This document shows positions 14,065 through 22,902 of a stretch of DNA of 23,819 nucleotides, one piece after another. Positions within the stretch are counted from its first letter, which is position 1, and each line of letters opens with the position of its first letter. A model generated the notes under the pieces. It saw nothing but the letters and a program-made list of their open reading frames with translations. It searched no databases and was not told where the DNA came from. Source of the DNA: Deltaproteobacteria bacterium (GTDB taxonomy: Bacteria > Desulfobacterota > DAOWNY01); assembly GCA_030642325.1 (NCBI GenBank), contig DAOWNY010000003.1, positions 1 to 23,819 of the forward strand. The letters run 5' to 3'. The translations under genes and the position numbers were made by a program.

Positions 14065-16584
14065 GTGGGCAAGTTAGCTTTAATGCGGATGATTTCAGGG
14101 ATCATTGCCTTGATTTCAGTCTATCTTACCATCGATTTTCAAACTGAATCAAAGGCTTTTCCGGAAGATCTCAATCCCCCTTCATCATTCTCCCGTTCCA
14201 TGGGTGCCTCCCCCCTCTACTTCTCCCACGTTGACAGCGGCAATACATGGGAAACCGAGATTTGTGTGATCAATGCCGGCAATGAACAAAGCTTGAGCGG
14301 AGAATTGAAGGCCTATGATAATACCGGACAAGAGGTCTCAAACCTTCCCGAGATTACCCTGGTTCCCCTGGGCCGCCGGGAAATTATTGTGGGCAATGAA
14401 TTCGCAAATCCCTCCCGGATCAGATATATTGTTTTTGAAACCGATTCCCCCGATATACTGGGTTATACAAAATTTTTTGTAGAAGGAAAATACCGGGTGG
14501 CGATCCCGGCGGTAAAGGAGGTTGGCAGCAGCGATATATATGTTCCCCACATCGCTTCTACTCAAAGCTGGTGGACGGGAATCAGCCTGCTCAATACCAC
14601 CTCATCCGCCCGGGAGTTAATCATCCAATTTGATAATCAGGATACCAAAACCATTACCCTGGGTGCTAATCAACATGCGGCCTTCACCATCAAAAGTCTC
14701 TTTGGGGAAACGCCCGGGGAAGAGATCAACTCGGCGGTCATAAAAAACAGTAACGGTGTGATCGGTCTGGAGCTGTTCGGGAGCACCACGGAAAGCGGGG
14801 ACAATTATCTGGGCGGTGTCCTGCTCAAAGATTATACCGCCGTAACCCTCTATTATCCCCACATGGTAAATAACTCCAGCTGGTGGACCGGAATCGTGGC
14901 CCATAATCCCTCCACCTCCCCATGTGATCTTACCGTCACTCCCTATAACGGTGGGGGCACATCCCTCTCCCCCCAGTCTCTTCGGATTAACGGTAATGGG
15001 AAGTACATAGGCACCATGGCAGCTCTCGGTCTGTCCGCTGATACAGCCTGGCTTAAAATTGAGGCATCCCACCCCGTTTGCGGTCTTGAACTCTTCGGCA
15101 CCAATAACCGGAATCAACTGGCAGGATACACGGCGATCAGCAATGCAGGTAAGCAGGGGATTTTTGCCAAGTTAGAAAAAGACGGCTGGACCGGCATCGC
15201 CCTTATAAACACCGAGGATGACCTGGCGACGGTTACCCTGACCGCTTATGATGACAGCGGCAATTCAATGGCCACCACCAGTCTGACTCTGGAGGGAAAT
15301 GCCAAAAAGGTGAAATTTGCAAAAGATCTGTTTACGGAAAGCATTGACCATGCAACTTATGTCAGCTATTCATCCAACCGGGCCATGGCCGGATTCCAGT
15401 TGAATGGCTCCTCTGACGGGATGTTGCTGGATGCTCTCAGCGTTATGGATAAAAACGGGGAGACCGATGACTTTGGTGATAGCTGCAGCAATGCTTTCCT
15501 GCTGGACATTAACAGTATAACAGGCGGAAACATTGAAACCGGGGGAGATTATGACTATTTTCAAGTGGAGCTCACTACGCCGGGAACCCTCACGGTTTAT
15601 ACCATCGGAATTACGGATACCAGTGGATACCTTAAGAATTCCGACTGCTCCACGATCAGGGATGATGATGACGGTGGATCCGACTACAATTTTCGTATCT
15701 GCTCCTATCAAAGCGCAGGCGTATACTATGTTGCCGTAAAACATTACGATCAAAACAATACGGGAAGCTATACCTTGCATGTGGAATTCGAAGAATGCGA
15801 TGGAGTAGCAGTTCTGATTGGTGTTTCCGATTATCAGGATAATGCCGTTAATCCCGATGGCGGCGAACCGTATATTCCCGATCTCACTTATGCTGATGAT
15901 GATGCCATAGCCATGGGTGATCTTTTACAGGAGAACGGATGGCATGTTGTCGTATTGATCGATTCCGCTGCTACAAAGTCAGCGATTCAGGAGGCTATCC
16001 GGGACAAAGTTGGAAATGCTTCCAGCTTTTTTTTCTATTTCTCCGGTCATGGGGTAGCTTCCGGTGCCAGGGGCTATATTTGTCCCTATGATAGTCTTCA
16101 TTATTCTTACCGGAATGATATTTCAGAAAATGAACTCGAAAATTGGTTGCTGTCGGGGGGAGATGGGGTGGAAATAGGGATCGTTCTTGATACCTGTCAT
16201 TCCGGCTCATTTATCGGGCGTGGTGCCAAACCGGATGAAAAAGGGGAAGAAGTGCACTATAAATTCACTACCAAAATAGCCGGCATTTATGGTGAACCGG
16301 TTTTGAACCTGGTTTTTGGAAGAGATTTAACTAAAAATCAGTGGGTAGTCCTCACCGCTTGCAGGGGAGATGAAGAAGCAATGGAGGGCAGTGCATGGCG
16401 ACATGGATGGCTAACATATAAATTACTGAATGTTCTGGTGAGTGAAAACTATGATAATAACCAAAACTCTGCCATCAGCATAGAAGAGGCTTACCTGGGA
16501 GTGGGATCCCGTTACAACCAGCACCCCCAGCTTTATGATGGCAATAGCGGCAGCAATGATTTCGATGTAACCATCTTACAATAA
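14065..16584 (+). CDS. Exported caspase-like (C14/metacaspase) protease with WWTG beta repeats and PPC domain
   Basis: 839 aa. I chose GTG 14065 because AGAAGGA lies 7 bp upstream and it gives a compact signal peptide (MGKLALMRMISGIIALISVY ... ESKA). Residues ~53-460 are four diverged ~100-aa units marked by PHxxxxxSWWTGIxLxN and a GLELFG strand (WWTG near 169 and 274, GWTG near 374; the first is weaker). Residues ~467-574 resemble a pre-peptidase C-terminal (PPC) domain (GDYDYFQVEL, GVYYVAVKHYD). Residues ~580-839 are a caspase-like fold: VLIGVSDYQ, YADDDAIAMGDLL, YFSGHG (His662) and LDTCHSG (Cys711), an intact His-Cys dyad. Near the end D797-N-N-Q-N-S-A-I-S..E808 fits an EF-hand loop, so calcium control is possible. 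Likely periplasmic or extracellular. Substrate unknown. Confidence 0.88.
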   Translation: MGKLALMRMISGIIALISVYLTIDFQTESKAFPEDLNPPSSFSRSMGASPLYFSHVDSGNTWETEICVINAGNEQSLSGELKAYDNTGQEVSNLPEITLVPLGRREIIVGNEFANPSRIRYIVFETDSPDILGYTKFFVEGKYRVAIPAVKEVGSSDIYVPHIASTQSWWTGISLLNTTSSARELIIQFDNQDTKTITLGANQHAAFTIKSLFGETPGEEINSAVIKNSNGVIGLELFGSTTESGDNYLGGVLLKDYTAVTLYYPHMVNNSSWWTGIVAHNPSTSPCDLTVTPYNGGGTSLSPQSLRINGNGKYIGTMAALGLSADTAWLKIEASHPVCGLELFGTNNRNQLAGYTAISNAGKQGIFAKLEKDGWTGIALINTEDDLATVTLTAYDDSGNSMATTSLTLEGNAKKVKFAKDLFTESIDHATYVSYSSNRAMAGFQLNGSSDGMLLDALSVMDKNGETDDFGDSCSNAFLLDINSITGGNIETGGDYDYFQVELTTPGTLTVYTIGITDTSGYLKNSDCSTIRDDDDGGSDYNFRICSYQSAGVYYVAVKHYDQNNTGSYTLHVEFEECDGVAVLIGVSDYQDNAVNPDGGEPYIPDLTYADDDAIAMGDLLQENGWHVVVLIDSAATKSAIQEAIRDKVGNASSFFFYFSGHGVASGARGYICPYDSLHYSYRNDISENELENWLLSGGDGVEIGIVLDTCHSGSFIGRGAKPDEKGEEVHYKFTTKIAGIYGEPVLNLVFGRDLTKNQWVVLTACRGDEEAMEGSAWRHGWLTYKLLNVLVSENYDNNQNSAISIEEAYLGVGSRYNQHPQLYDGNSGSNDFDVTILQ

Positions 16585-16732
16585 AAGTCCTTCACGTTAA
16601 AAGCAACCAAAAAATCCCTGGAATTTAATCCTTTAAAAATTAATGGGGTTATGCTATTGTTTTTTCCGATGTTTGTGTGCCGCCAAACAGAGGAAAGGTC
16701 AACCAATGAAAATAACCGTTAACAGTATTATC

Positions 16733-17157
16733 AGGCTTTACCGAAAATTGGTCGAAGAAAAAAATCGCTCTCAGTGTTAATACGGTCAACGGTCTCCCGG
16801 GAGCGAAATACCCCAATTTTTTTGTTGTTTTTGCCAAACCCGGCCTTAACCCACCCCCTTTCAGAATTAGAAGGGGAAATATACCGGGAAATCGACCTAT
16901 TAAAAGAAAAACCTGTAAAAGAAAAGGAGCTTCAGAAGGTTAAAAACCGGCTTAAGGTTGATTCTATTCGGTCTTTAAGCTCCAACCAGGGGTTGGCTTC
17001 AATGCTTTCTTACTACCAGGTGGTGGTCGGGGATTGGAGATATATGGAAAAGCAACTGGATATAATCGAAAAAATAACCCCGGAAGAAATTATGGCAGCA
17101 GCCAAAAAGTATCTGGTTGAGGATAACCGCACAGTGGCTCATCTGACAAAAAAATGA
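16733..17157 (+). pseudogene. C-terminal remnant of an M16 (insulinase-type) zinc metalloprotease
   Basis: Three frames join into one M16 C-terminal domain: RLYRKLVEEK (from 16733), then, after a shift at the A7 run 16758-16764, ALSVNTVNGLPGAKYPNFFV continuing VFAKPG. After a second shift near the C-run at 16851-16858 it reads SELEGEIYREIDLLKEKPVK and on to ENRTVAHLTKK with TGA 17155-17157. The RLYRKLV, LASMLSYYQVVVGDWRY and ITPEEIMAAAKKYL blocks are typical. The catalytic HxxEH half is absent upstream. The missing N-terminus makes genuine decay likely; the two homopolymer shifts alone could also be assembly errors. A 127-codon ORF from 16774 covers only the last frame. Confidence 0.8.
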
Positions 17158-17185
17158 ATAATCGGGGTCTTTTTTAAGGGGGTGG

Positions 17186-17209
17186 CACGGACAAACTTGT
17201 TTGTCCGTG
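17186..17209. repeat. Perfect inverted repeat, 11-bp arms
   Basis: CACGGACAAAC (17186-17196) and GTTTGTCCGTG (17199-17209) are exact reverse complements around TT. It lies 28 bp after the M16 remnant stop. There is no T-run behind it, so a REP-like dispersed element or a protein-binding site is as likely as a terminator. Confidence 0.65.
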
Positions 17210-17416
17210 ATGAATTTTATCCCCGGTTCCTGCCCCCGTGAACGGTTACCAGGTTTTAACCGCCAAATCCACCAGGCGGTAAATATATAAAATATTTTTT
17301 CACAAAGATAGTTGAGCAAAGAACCAACCGCCGGAGTAATTAATCCGGATTAAGAGGGCCTAAGTTACTGATAATTTTATAAGTTCCCTTTCCTTCTCCC
17401 AATCCCCCCTTCTTCT

Positions 17417-17436
17417 TAATTATCTGTCGATAATTA
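17417..17436. promoter_or_regulatory. 8-bp inverted repeat, candidate operator
   Basis: TAATTATC (17417-17424) and GATAATTA (17429-17436) are exact reverse complements separated by TGTC. It sits 40 bp upstream of the -35 box of the candidate promoter, an activator-like position. The binding protein is unknown. Confidence 0.4.
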
Positions 17437-17475
17437 TCCCGCATTATTTTTTGCAAATAACCGGCCGCGGGATGA

Positions 17476-17504
17476 TTGACACCGTTTGCTCAATATGTTA
17501 AAAA
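17476..17504 (+). promoter_or_regulatory. Candidate sigma70 promoter of the antiporter gene
   Basis: A perfect TTGACA (17476-17481), a 17-bp spacer and TAAAAA (17499-17504; four of six matches to TATAAT). Transcription would begin near 17511, leaving about 80 bases of leader before ATG 17594. Confidence 0.5.
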
Positions 17505-17593
17505 TAATAGGATTTTTTTATTAACCTATCACCTCTTTTTATTATAATAGGGGAGCCAAACCACTATCATTTGAGAAAGGAGCACTACTACCG

Positions 17594-19126
17594 ATGAGAC
17601 AAAAAAAGTTGATTTTCGCCATTTTACCGCTGTTGATCCTGCTTGTAATTCCCTCAGTAATCCTAGCCTCCGAGCATTCCACCGAAGCTGTAGACGGAAA
17701 GGCAGCCTCCGAGCATTCCACCGAAGCTGTAGACGGAAAGGCAGCCTCCGAGCATTCCACCGAAGCAGCACACGGTCAACATATTAACTTGGGAGAAGTG
17801 CTCCCCCTTTACAGTATTATCCCCTTTGCGGGAATACTACTTTCCATCGCTCTGCTTCCTCTCTTTGCCCCGGAGTTCTGGCACCACCATTTTGGCAAGG
17901 TATCGGCCTTTTGGGCGGTGGCCATCGCAATTCCCATGCTGGCCGTATATAAATCGACCGCTGCCCACGGTTTTCTTCACATTATGATTGCCGATTATGT
18001 CCCCTTCATTATTTTACTTTGGGGACTTTTTACTGTCTCCGGCGGCATATTGCTGCGGGGAAGCTTGCGGGGAACCCCGATGGTAAATACTGTAATTCTT
18101 ACCATCGGAACGGTTTTAGCCTCCTGGATGGGGACCACCGGAGCCGCCATGCTTCTTATCCGTCCTTTCTTGCGGGCCAATAATTACCGAAAATATCGAA
18201 CTTTTATGGTGGTATTCTTCATTTTCCTGGTAGCCAACATCGGGGGGTCCCTTACCCCGGTGGGTGATCCCCCCCTCTTTTTGGGTTTCCTGCATGGGGT
18301 TCCCTTTTTCTGGACCTTTAACATCCTTCCCCATATGCTGGTGGCGGCCATTACCCTGTTGATCCTCTATTTTATAGTTGACTCCTATTTCTATAAAAAA
18401 GAAGGGGCCAAGGTGCCCGTTGAAGAAGCCAAAGAACCCCTGAGATTAGACGGGAGCGTTAATTTCATCTTTCTTATCGGTTTGGTGGTTTCGGTCATAG
18501 TAAGCGGCCTGGTTGACTGGGGTGAAATAAATACCCTGGGCATACATCGTAGTGTTCAGGAATGGGCACGGGATGGATTTATCATTATCATGGGAATCCT
18601 CTCATTAATATTCACTTCCAAAAAACTCCGGGAGGACAATGAATTTACATGGTTCCCCATAAAGGAAGTGGCCTATCTCTTTGCCGGTATCTTCATGGCA
18701 ATGACCCCCTGTCTTTATCTGCTGAAGGCAGGAGACAAGGGAAATCTTGCCTTCATCATCAATGCCGTCACAGAACCGGTCCATTATTTCTGGGTTACCG
18801 GCATTTTATCCAGTTTTCTCGACAATGCCCCTACTTATCTGACCTTCTTCAGTACCGTCCTCGGTAAATTCTATACGGGAATACCGGAACCTCAGGCGGT
18901 CCCCATGCTCATTGCCGAAAATGCTATCTACTTAAAGGCCATTTCAGCAGGAGCGGTGTTCTTTGGGGCAAATACTTACATCGGCAATGCCCCCAATTTT
19001 ATGGTTCGATCCATTGCCGAAGAGTCAGGAACTCCTATGCCGAGCTTCTTCGGCTATATGTTGAAATATTCGATTCCGATCCTATTCCCTATTTTTATAG
19101 TTGTCACTTTTATTTTCTTTCTTTAG
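17594..19126 (+). CDS. NhaD-type Na+/H+ antiporter (ion transporter superfamily)
   Basis: 510 aa with about 12 hydrophobic segments. NhaD/UIT features include TMGTTGAAMLLIRPFLRAN-type sequence (here WMGTTGAAMLLIRPFLRANN near 176-195), GGSLTPVGDPPLFLGFLHGV (about 217-236), SSFLDNAPTYLTFF (about 412-425) and GANTYIGNAPNFMV (about 457-470). It would exchange Na+ for H+ at the inner membrane. A signal-like N-terminus ends near residue 25 and is followed at once by a 13-residue unit ASEHSTEAVDGKA repeated twice plus a partial third copy, an Ala/Glu/His-rich periplasmic tail not normal for the family. ATG 17594 has AAGGAG about 12 bp upstream. A weak terminator and a sensor kinase gene follow, hinting that the kinase senses related stress. 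Confidence 0.88.
   Translation: MRQKKLIFAILPLLILLVIPSVILASEHSTEAVDGKAASEHSTEAVDGKAASEHSTEAAHGQHINLGEVLPLYSIIPFAGILLSIALLPLFAPEFWHHHFGKVSAFWAVAIAIPMLAVYKSTAAHGFLHIMIADYVPFIILLWGLFTVSGGILLRGSLRGTPMVNTVILTIGTVLASWMGTTGAAMLLIRPFLRANNYRKYRTFMVVFFIFLVANIGGSLTPVGDPPLFLGFLHGVPFFWTFNILPHMLVAAITLLILYFIVDSYFYKKEGAKVPVEEAKEPLRLDGSVNFIFLIGLVVSVIVSGLVDWGEINTLGIHRSVQEWARDGFIIIMGILSLIFTSKKLREDNEFTWFPIKEVAYLFAGIFMAMTPCLYLLKAGDKGNLAFIINAVTEPVHYFWVTGILSSFLDNAPTYLTFFSTVLGKFYTGIPEPQAVPMLIAENAIYLKAISAGAVFFGANTYIGNAPNFMVRSIAEESGTPMPSFFGYMLKYSIPILFPIFIVVTFIFFL
17666..17766. repeat. 39-bp in-frame tandem repeat (2.6 copies)
   Basis: Copies at 17666-17704 and 17705-17743 are identical (GCCTCCGAGCATTCCACCGA...), and 17744-17766 repeats the first 23 bases exactly before diverging. 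The unit is a multiple of three, so copy number can change by slippage without breaking the antiporter frame. It encodes the His-containing tail directly after the predicted signal peptide. Confidence 0.92.
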
Positions 19127-19138
19127 ACTCTTTTATCC

Positions 19139-19160
19139 TGGTTGGCTAACCAATTTTTTT
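19139..19160 (+). terminator. Weak intrinsic terminator after the antiporter gene
   Basis: TGGTT (19139-19143) pairs with AACCA (19148-19152) around GGCT, followed by A and seven T (19154-19160). The stem is short (5 bp), so partial read-through into the kinase gene 14 bp further on is likely. Confidence 0.4.
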
Positions 19161-19173
19161 AGGAATTTCCTGA

Positions 19174-21333
19174 ATGAAAAAAATTCTAAAGAATAAAAAA
19201 ATTGCATTCATTGGGGGCGGCAGGGCATGCAAGGTCATTCTTCAAATTTTTCTGGGCGATACTTTTGCGGGCCAGAGACCGGATATTTTGGGAGTAGCCG
19301 ACATAAACCAGCATGCAGTGGGTCTAAAATATGCACAAAACCATGGAATATTTACTGTTCAAGACTATCGAGAGCTGTTTAATCTGCCTGGCTTAAATCT
19401 GATTATTGAACTCACCGGAAGTGAAGAAGTTCGGGCCGCCATCAGTAAAGCCAAACCGGCTGACATTTCGTTGATGGATCATATTGACGCCATGTATGTA
19501 TGGGATTTCGTCCAGATAGAAGAAAAAAAGCTGGCGGTCCAAAAAGCATTGAGGGAAGGGGTTTTTGAAAAAAAAGTCGTCCATGACCTGTTTGATCAAT
19601 TTTCCAATGACTTGTCAACAATTGTTAAGGAAAGGACTAAAAGTCTCCAGAAAATAAAGGAGGGACAGGAACTGCGAAACAGGGAACTTTCCAGTCTTTG
19701 TTCAATTTACACCGCATTGGGAAGTTCTCTCCAGGTAAAAGACCGGCTCAGGGCGGTTACTGACGAAATTATCAGGAGCTTAAACGTTGACAGCTTAGGA
19801 ATATATTTAAAAGAAAAGGGAGTGGGTAACCTTAGATTGATACACGCAAATGGTTATTCCCATAAGTTTTGGAAGCAAGATCGCAAGTTAGGGGACGGAT
19901 TGTTGGGAAAAGCAGCTGAGGAAGGAAACGTCATTATCATTGAAGACATCACCACTTCCAAGACACCTTATCGCAAGCTGATCCTGGAGGAGGGGCTGCA
20001 ATCGGTTGCCTATATCCCGCTTATTTCAAAAAACGGAAATTTCGGGGTTATACGGATCTCCAGTCATACTTCCCGCAAGTTTTCCCAGGAAGATAAAAAT
20101 ATTTTTTCCCTGATCGGCAATAGACTGGCGGTGGCCATCGAGAATTCCCAGCTCCTCCAAAAAACTGAGCAATTCAGCCAGGTTCTCGAACAGAAGGTTA
20201 TTGAAAAAACAAAGAAACTTGAAGAGACTTATCAGGACCTGAGAAAATCAGAAAAAAGATATCGGTCATTGTTTAATGCCGATCCAAACCCTATCTTCAT
20301 TGTTTATCGCGATACCTTAAAAATAATGGATGTAAATTTGAGGGCCCAGGCATGTTATCAATTTTCAAAAAATGAGTTGCTCAAAATGTTTTTTACCGAT
20401 CTAGAATATGATGCAAATCATGAATTAGCAGAGGGGTTGATAAATCTCCCCGCCAAACAATCAAGTTTTTATTCGAAAAGGCGGCACAAAAGAAAGGACG
20501 GCACCCCGTTTTTTGTCAATATTCACGTCAGCTCAGTAAGGCATCTGGAAAAACATTATCTCATCGCAACCACAACCGACATCACCGAGAGCATAGAAAA
20601 AGAGATTCTATTGGTTCAGGCTAGTAAAATGACTACTCTTGGCACCATGGCCTCGGGTATGGCGCACGAGTTGAATCAGCCCTTAAGCGTGATCCAGATC
20701 AGCTCTGATTATTTTCTCAAGATGTTGAAAAGAGGAGAAACCATCGAAAAGGAAGAGTTGCGCAGCATTGCTCAGGAAATGAGCAGTCAGGTGGATCGTG
20801 CAGCTAACATAATTAAGCACTTAAGAGATTTTTCCCGGCAAAGTGATATTATAATAACCAAGGTGAATATGAATGATCCCATTAATGATGTCTTTAGGGT
20901 AATGGGCCAACAACTCAGGGTCCACCAGATAGAGACGGAGCTAAACCTGGATGATAAACTTCCCCCAATAATGGCGGATCATAACCGTTTGGAACAAGTT
21001 TTTTTAAACCTGGTTACCAATGCAATGGACGCGATGGATGACAAGGGTATCAGTTTAAAGCACCTGGAATGGAAAAGACTGCTGAAAATTAAATCCTTTT
21101 CGGAAGATGGAACGGTAGTAGTAATTGTTTCAGATACCGGTAAGGGGATACCGGAAGATCAAACCGACAAAATTTTTGAACCGTTTTTTACCACCAAAGA
21201 AGTGGGAAAAGGCACGGGGTTGGGAATGAGCATCAGCTACGGTATTATCAAAGATTACGACGGCACCATTAACGTAAAGAGTGAAGTGGGAAAAGGAACT
21301 ATTTTCGAGCTCAGATTTCCGAGCTGCCAATAA
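19174..21333 (+). CDS. Sensor histidine kinase: Rossmann-like-GAF-PAS-HisKA-HATPase
   Basis: 719 aa, no transmembrane segment or signal peptide, so a soluble sensor. Residues ~8-110 look like a nucleotide-binding Rossmann domain (IAFIGGGRACK with GGG at 14-16, VADINQ after strand 2, LIIELTGS at 76-83). A coiled region (~112-172) leads to a GAF domain (~173-325). A second coil leads to a PAS domain (~358-472). The transmitter has the HisKA box SGMAHELNQPLSVI with His498, N box NLVTNAMDA (612-620), G1 DTGKG (654-658), F box EPFFTTK and G2 GKGTGLGMS (678-686). All catalytic motifs are intact. ATG 19174 has AGGA 9 bp upstream. Only nine bases separate it from the next kinase gene, so both are likely cotranscribed. 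The ligand of the N-terminal domain is unknown; NAD(P)(H) is a guess from the fold. Confidence 0.88.
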   Translation: MKKILKNKKIAFIGGGRACKVILQIFLGDTFAGQRPDILGVADINQHAVGLKYAQNHGIFTVQDYRELFNLPGLNLIIELTGSEEVRAAISKAKPADISLMDHIDAMYVWDFVQIEEKKLAVQKALREGVFEKKVVHDLFDQFSNDLSTIVKERTKSLQKIKEGQELRNRELSSLCSIYTALGSSLQVKDRLRAVTDEIIRSLNVDSLGIYLKEKGVGNLRLIHANGYSHKFWKQDRKLGDGLLGKAAEEGNVIIIEDITTSKTPYRKLILEEGLQSVAYIPLISKNGNFGVIRISSHTSRKFSQEDKNIFSLIGNRLAVAIENSQLLQKTEQFSQVLEQKVIEKTKKLEETYQDLRKSEKRYRSLFNADPNPIFIVYRDTLKIMDVNLRAQACYQFSKNELLKMFFTDLEYDANHELAEGLINLPAKQSSFYSKRRHKRKDGTPFFVNIHVSSVRHLEKHYLIATTTDITESIEKEILLVQASKMTTLGTMASGMAHELNQPLSVIQISSDYFLKMLKRGETIEKEELRSIAQEMSSQVDRAANIIKHLRDFSRQSDIIITKVNMNDPINDVFRVMGQQLRVHQIETELNLDDKLPPIMADHNRLEQVFLNLVTNAMDAMDDKGISLKHLEWKRLLKIKSFSEDGTVVVIVSDTGKGIPEDQTDKIFEPFFTTKEVGKGTGLGMSISYGIIKDYDGTINVKSEVGKGTIFELRFPSCQ

Positions 21334-21342
21334 ACGAATTAA

Positions 21343-22866
21343 ATGGAAAACATGCTTAAACTACTACTCATTGACGATGAAGAGGGAATCAGAAAAATTC
21401 TGGCCATCTCACTTGGAAAAGATGGATATCTTGTCTCCACTGCCAAGGACGGTAAAAACGGCTTAGAAGTTTTTAACCGGGAAAAACATTCCATTGTCCT
21501 TTTGGATATTAAAATGCCCGGCATGGATGGCATTGAAGTATTAAAACACATCAAGGAGATTCATCCCGCCACGGAGGTTATCATCATTACCGGGCACGGC
21601 GATATGGATACCGCAATCAATGCCCTCAAACATGATGCATCTGATTTTATCAATAAACCTATCAAAGATGAAGCCCTTGCCATTGCCCTCAAAAGGGCCA
21701 AAGAAAGATTATCCATTAGAAAGAAGCTCAAGGAATATACCGAAGACCTGGAGCATATGGTAAAGATTGCCACCGAAGAAGTAAAACGCAGGGCTGAATT
21801 TCAAAACAAATTAATTACCATCTCCAACGACGGTATAATCGCAACTGACGGATGGGGAAATATCATAACATATAATCAGGGAGCGGAAATAATTTTTGGG
21901 CATCGCCGCAATAAAGTTATAAGAAAGATGAACATTGCAGACCTCTACCCTGAGCCGATTAAAGAAGAATTTATCCAGGGTTTACACCAGGAAATTGCCA
22001 TCGACCATTTTTTGTGGCGAGAAATTTCAATCGTATCAAAAGATGGTGAAAGCGTCCCCACCAGATTTTCCGGATCAATTCTTTTCGAAAAAAATGAAGT
22101 AATAGGCAGCGTCGGTTTTTTCCGGGATTTAAGGGAAGTAAAACGACTGCAACAGGAACTTATTAAATCGGAAAGGCTTGCAGCTACCGGACAGACGGTT
22201 GCCGGATTGGCCCATTACATAAAAAACATCCTGATTGGTTTAAGGGGCGGCATCTACGTAACCAATATCGCCCTCGCCAAAAATAACACCGAAAAACTGA
22301 AATCCGGCTGGTCCATGATAGAAAGAAATGTTAACCGAATAACCGATCTGGTGCTGGATCTTCTAAGTTACTCCAAAGAACGTAAACCCGAGTTTGAAGA
22401 TTGTTATCCAAACGAAATAGCCGAGGAGGTTTGTGCCCTTTTGGAACCAAAGGCAAAAGAAAACCATATTAATATCATCCGGGATTTTGATGATTCAATC
22501 GGCAAAGTTTCCATGGATTCCCAGGCTATCCATCGGATTTTACTTAATTTAGTTTCCAATGCCATTGATGCCTGTATTTTTGACTCAAGCGACAAAAAAA
22601 TATGGGCGGTGCAAATTAATACTGCACGTGAACACAACCATATGATCCGGATGGATGTTTCCGATAATGGCTTTGGTATGGATGAAGGTGTCAAAAAGAA
22701 ACTTTTTACTTCCTTTTTCAGCACCAAGGGAGGTAAGGGAACAGGCCTGGGGCTCTTAGTTACCCAGAAAATAATTAAAGAAAATGGAGGAACTATTTCG
22801 GTAGATTCAACGGATGGAGTAGGCTCCACCTTTACCATTCGCCTGCCGTATAGAGGGATGGAATAG
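21343..22866 (+). CDS. Hybrid REC-PAS-histidine kinase
   Basis: 507 aa, soluble. An N-terminal receiver domain (1-~122) has the acidic pocket IDDEE, phospho-acceptor Asp55 in LLDIKMPG, Thr83 in IIITGHGD and Lys105. A coiled linker and PAS domain (~150-268, ISNDGIIATDGWGNIITYNQ) follow. The transmitter has VAGLAHYIKNILIGL with His291, N box NLVSNAIDAC, G1 SDNGFGM and G2 GKGTGLGLL. The H box HYIKN departs from the common HEINN/HELNQ form, as in NtrB-like relatives with HxxKN. The receiver in front suggests it is controlled by a partner, perhaps the kinase encoded just upstream, and passes phosphate to a separate regulator such as the next gene. ATG 21343 has no clear SD; ATG 21352 is an alternative and translational coupling is likely. 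Confidence 0.88.
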   Translation: MENMLKLLLIDDEEGIRKILAISLGKDGYLVSTAKDGKNGLEVFNREKHSIVLLDIKMPGMDGIEVLKHIKEIHPATEVIIITGHGDMDTAINALKHDASDFINKPIKDEALAIALKRAKERLSIRKKLKEYTEDLEHMVKIATEEVKRRAEFQNKLITISNDGIIATDGWGNIITYNQGAEIIFGHRRNKVIRKMNIADLYPEPIKEEFIQGLHQEIAIDHFLWREISIVSKDGESVPTRFSGSILFEKNEVIGSVGFFRDLREVKRLQQELIKSERLAATGQTVAGLAHYIKNILIGLRGGIYVTNIALAKNNTEKLKSGWSMIERNVNRITDLVLDLLSYSKERKPEFEDCYPNEIAEEVCALLEPKAKENHINIIRDFDDSIGKVSMDSQAIHRILLNLVSNAIDACIFDSSDKKIWAVQINTAREHNHMIRMDVSDNGFGMDEGVKKKLFTSFFSTKGGKGTGLGLLVTQKIIKENGGTISVDSTDGVGSTFTIRLPYRGME

Positions 22867-22902
22867 TAATTTCATTATCAAAAACCATAGGGAGGATATA
22901 TC

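Larger units (their letters stand above)
17158..17593. other. 436-bp intergenic region upstream of the antiporter gene
   Basis: No gene is supported here. It contains a perfect 11-bp-arm palindrome (17186-17209), a GTGAACGGTTACC heptad-like segment at 17239-17251, a 6-bp inverted repeat ACCGCC/GGCGGT (17259-17264 and 17275-17280), an 8-bp inverted repeat at 17417-17436, and a consensus-like promoter at 17476-17504. The size and content suggest a regulated promoter region for the antiporter. Confidence 0.6.

Noticed and set aside
17529..17771. Minus-strand ORFs with repeated residues over the antiporter start
   Set aside because: The repetition is only the complement of the 39-bp coding repeat in the antiporter gene.
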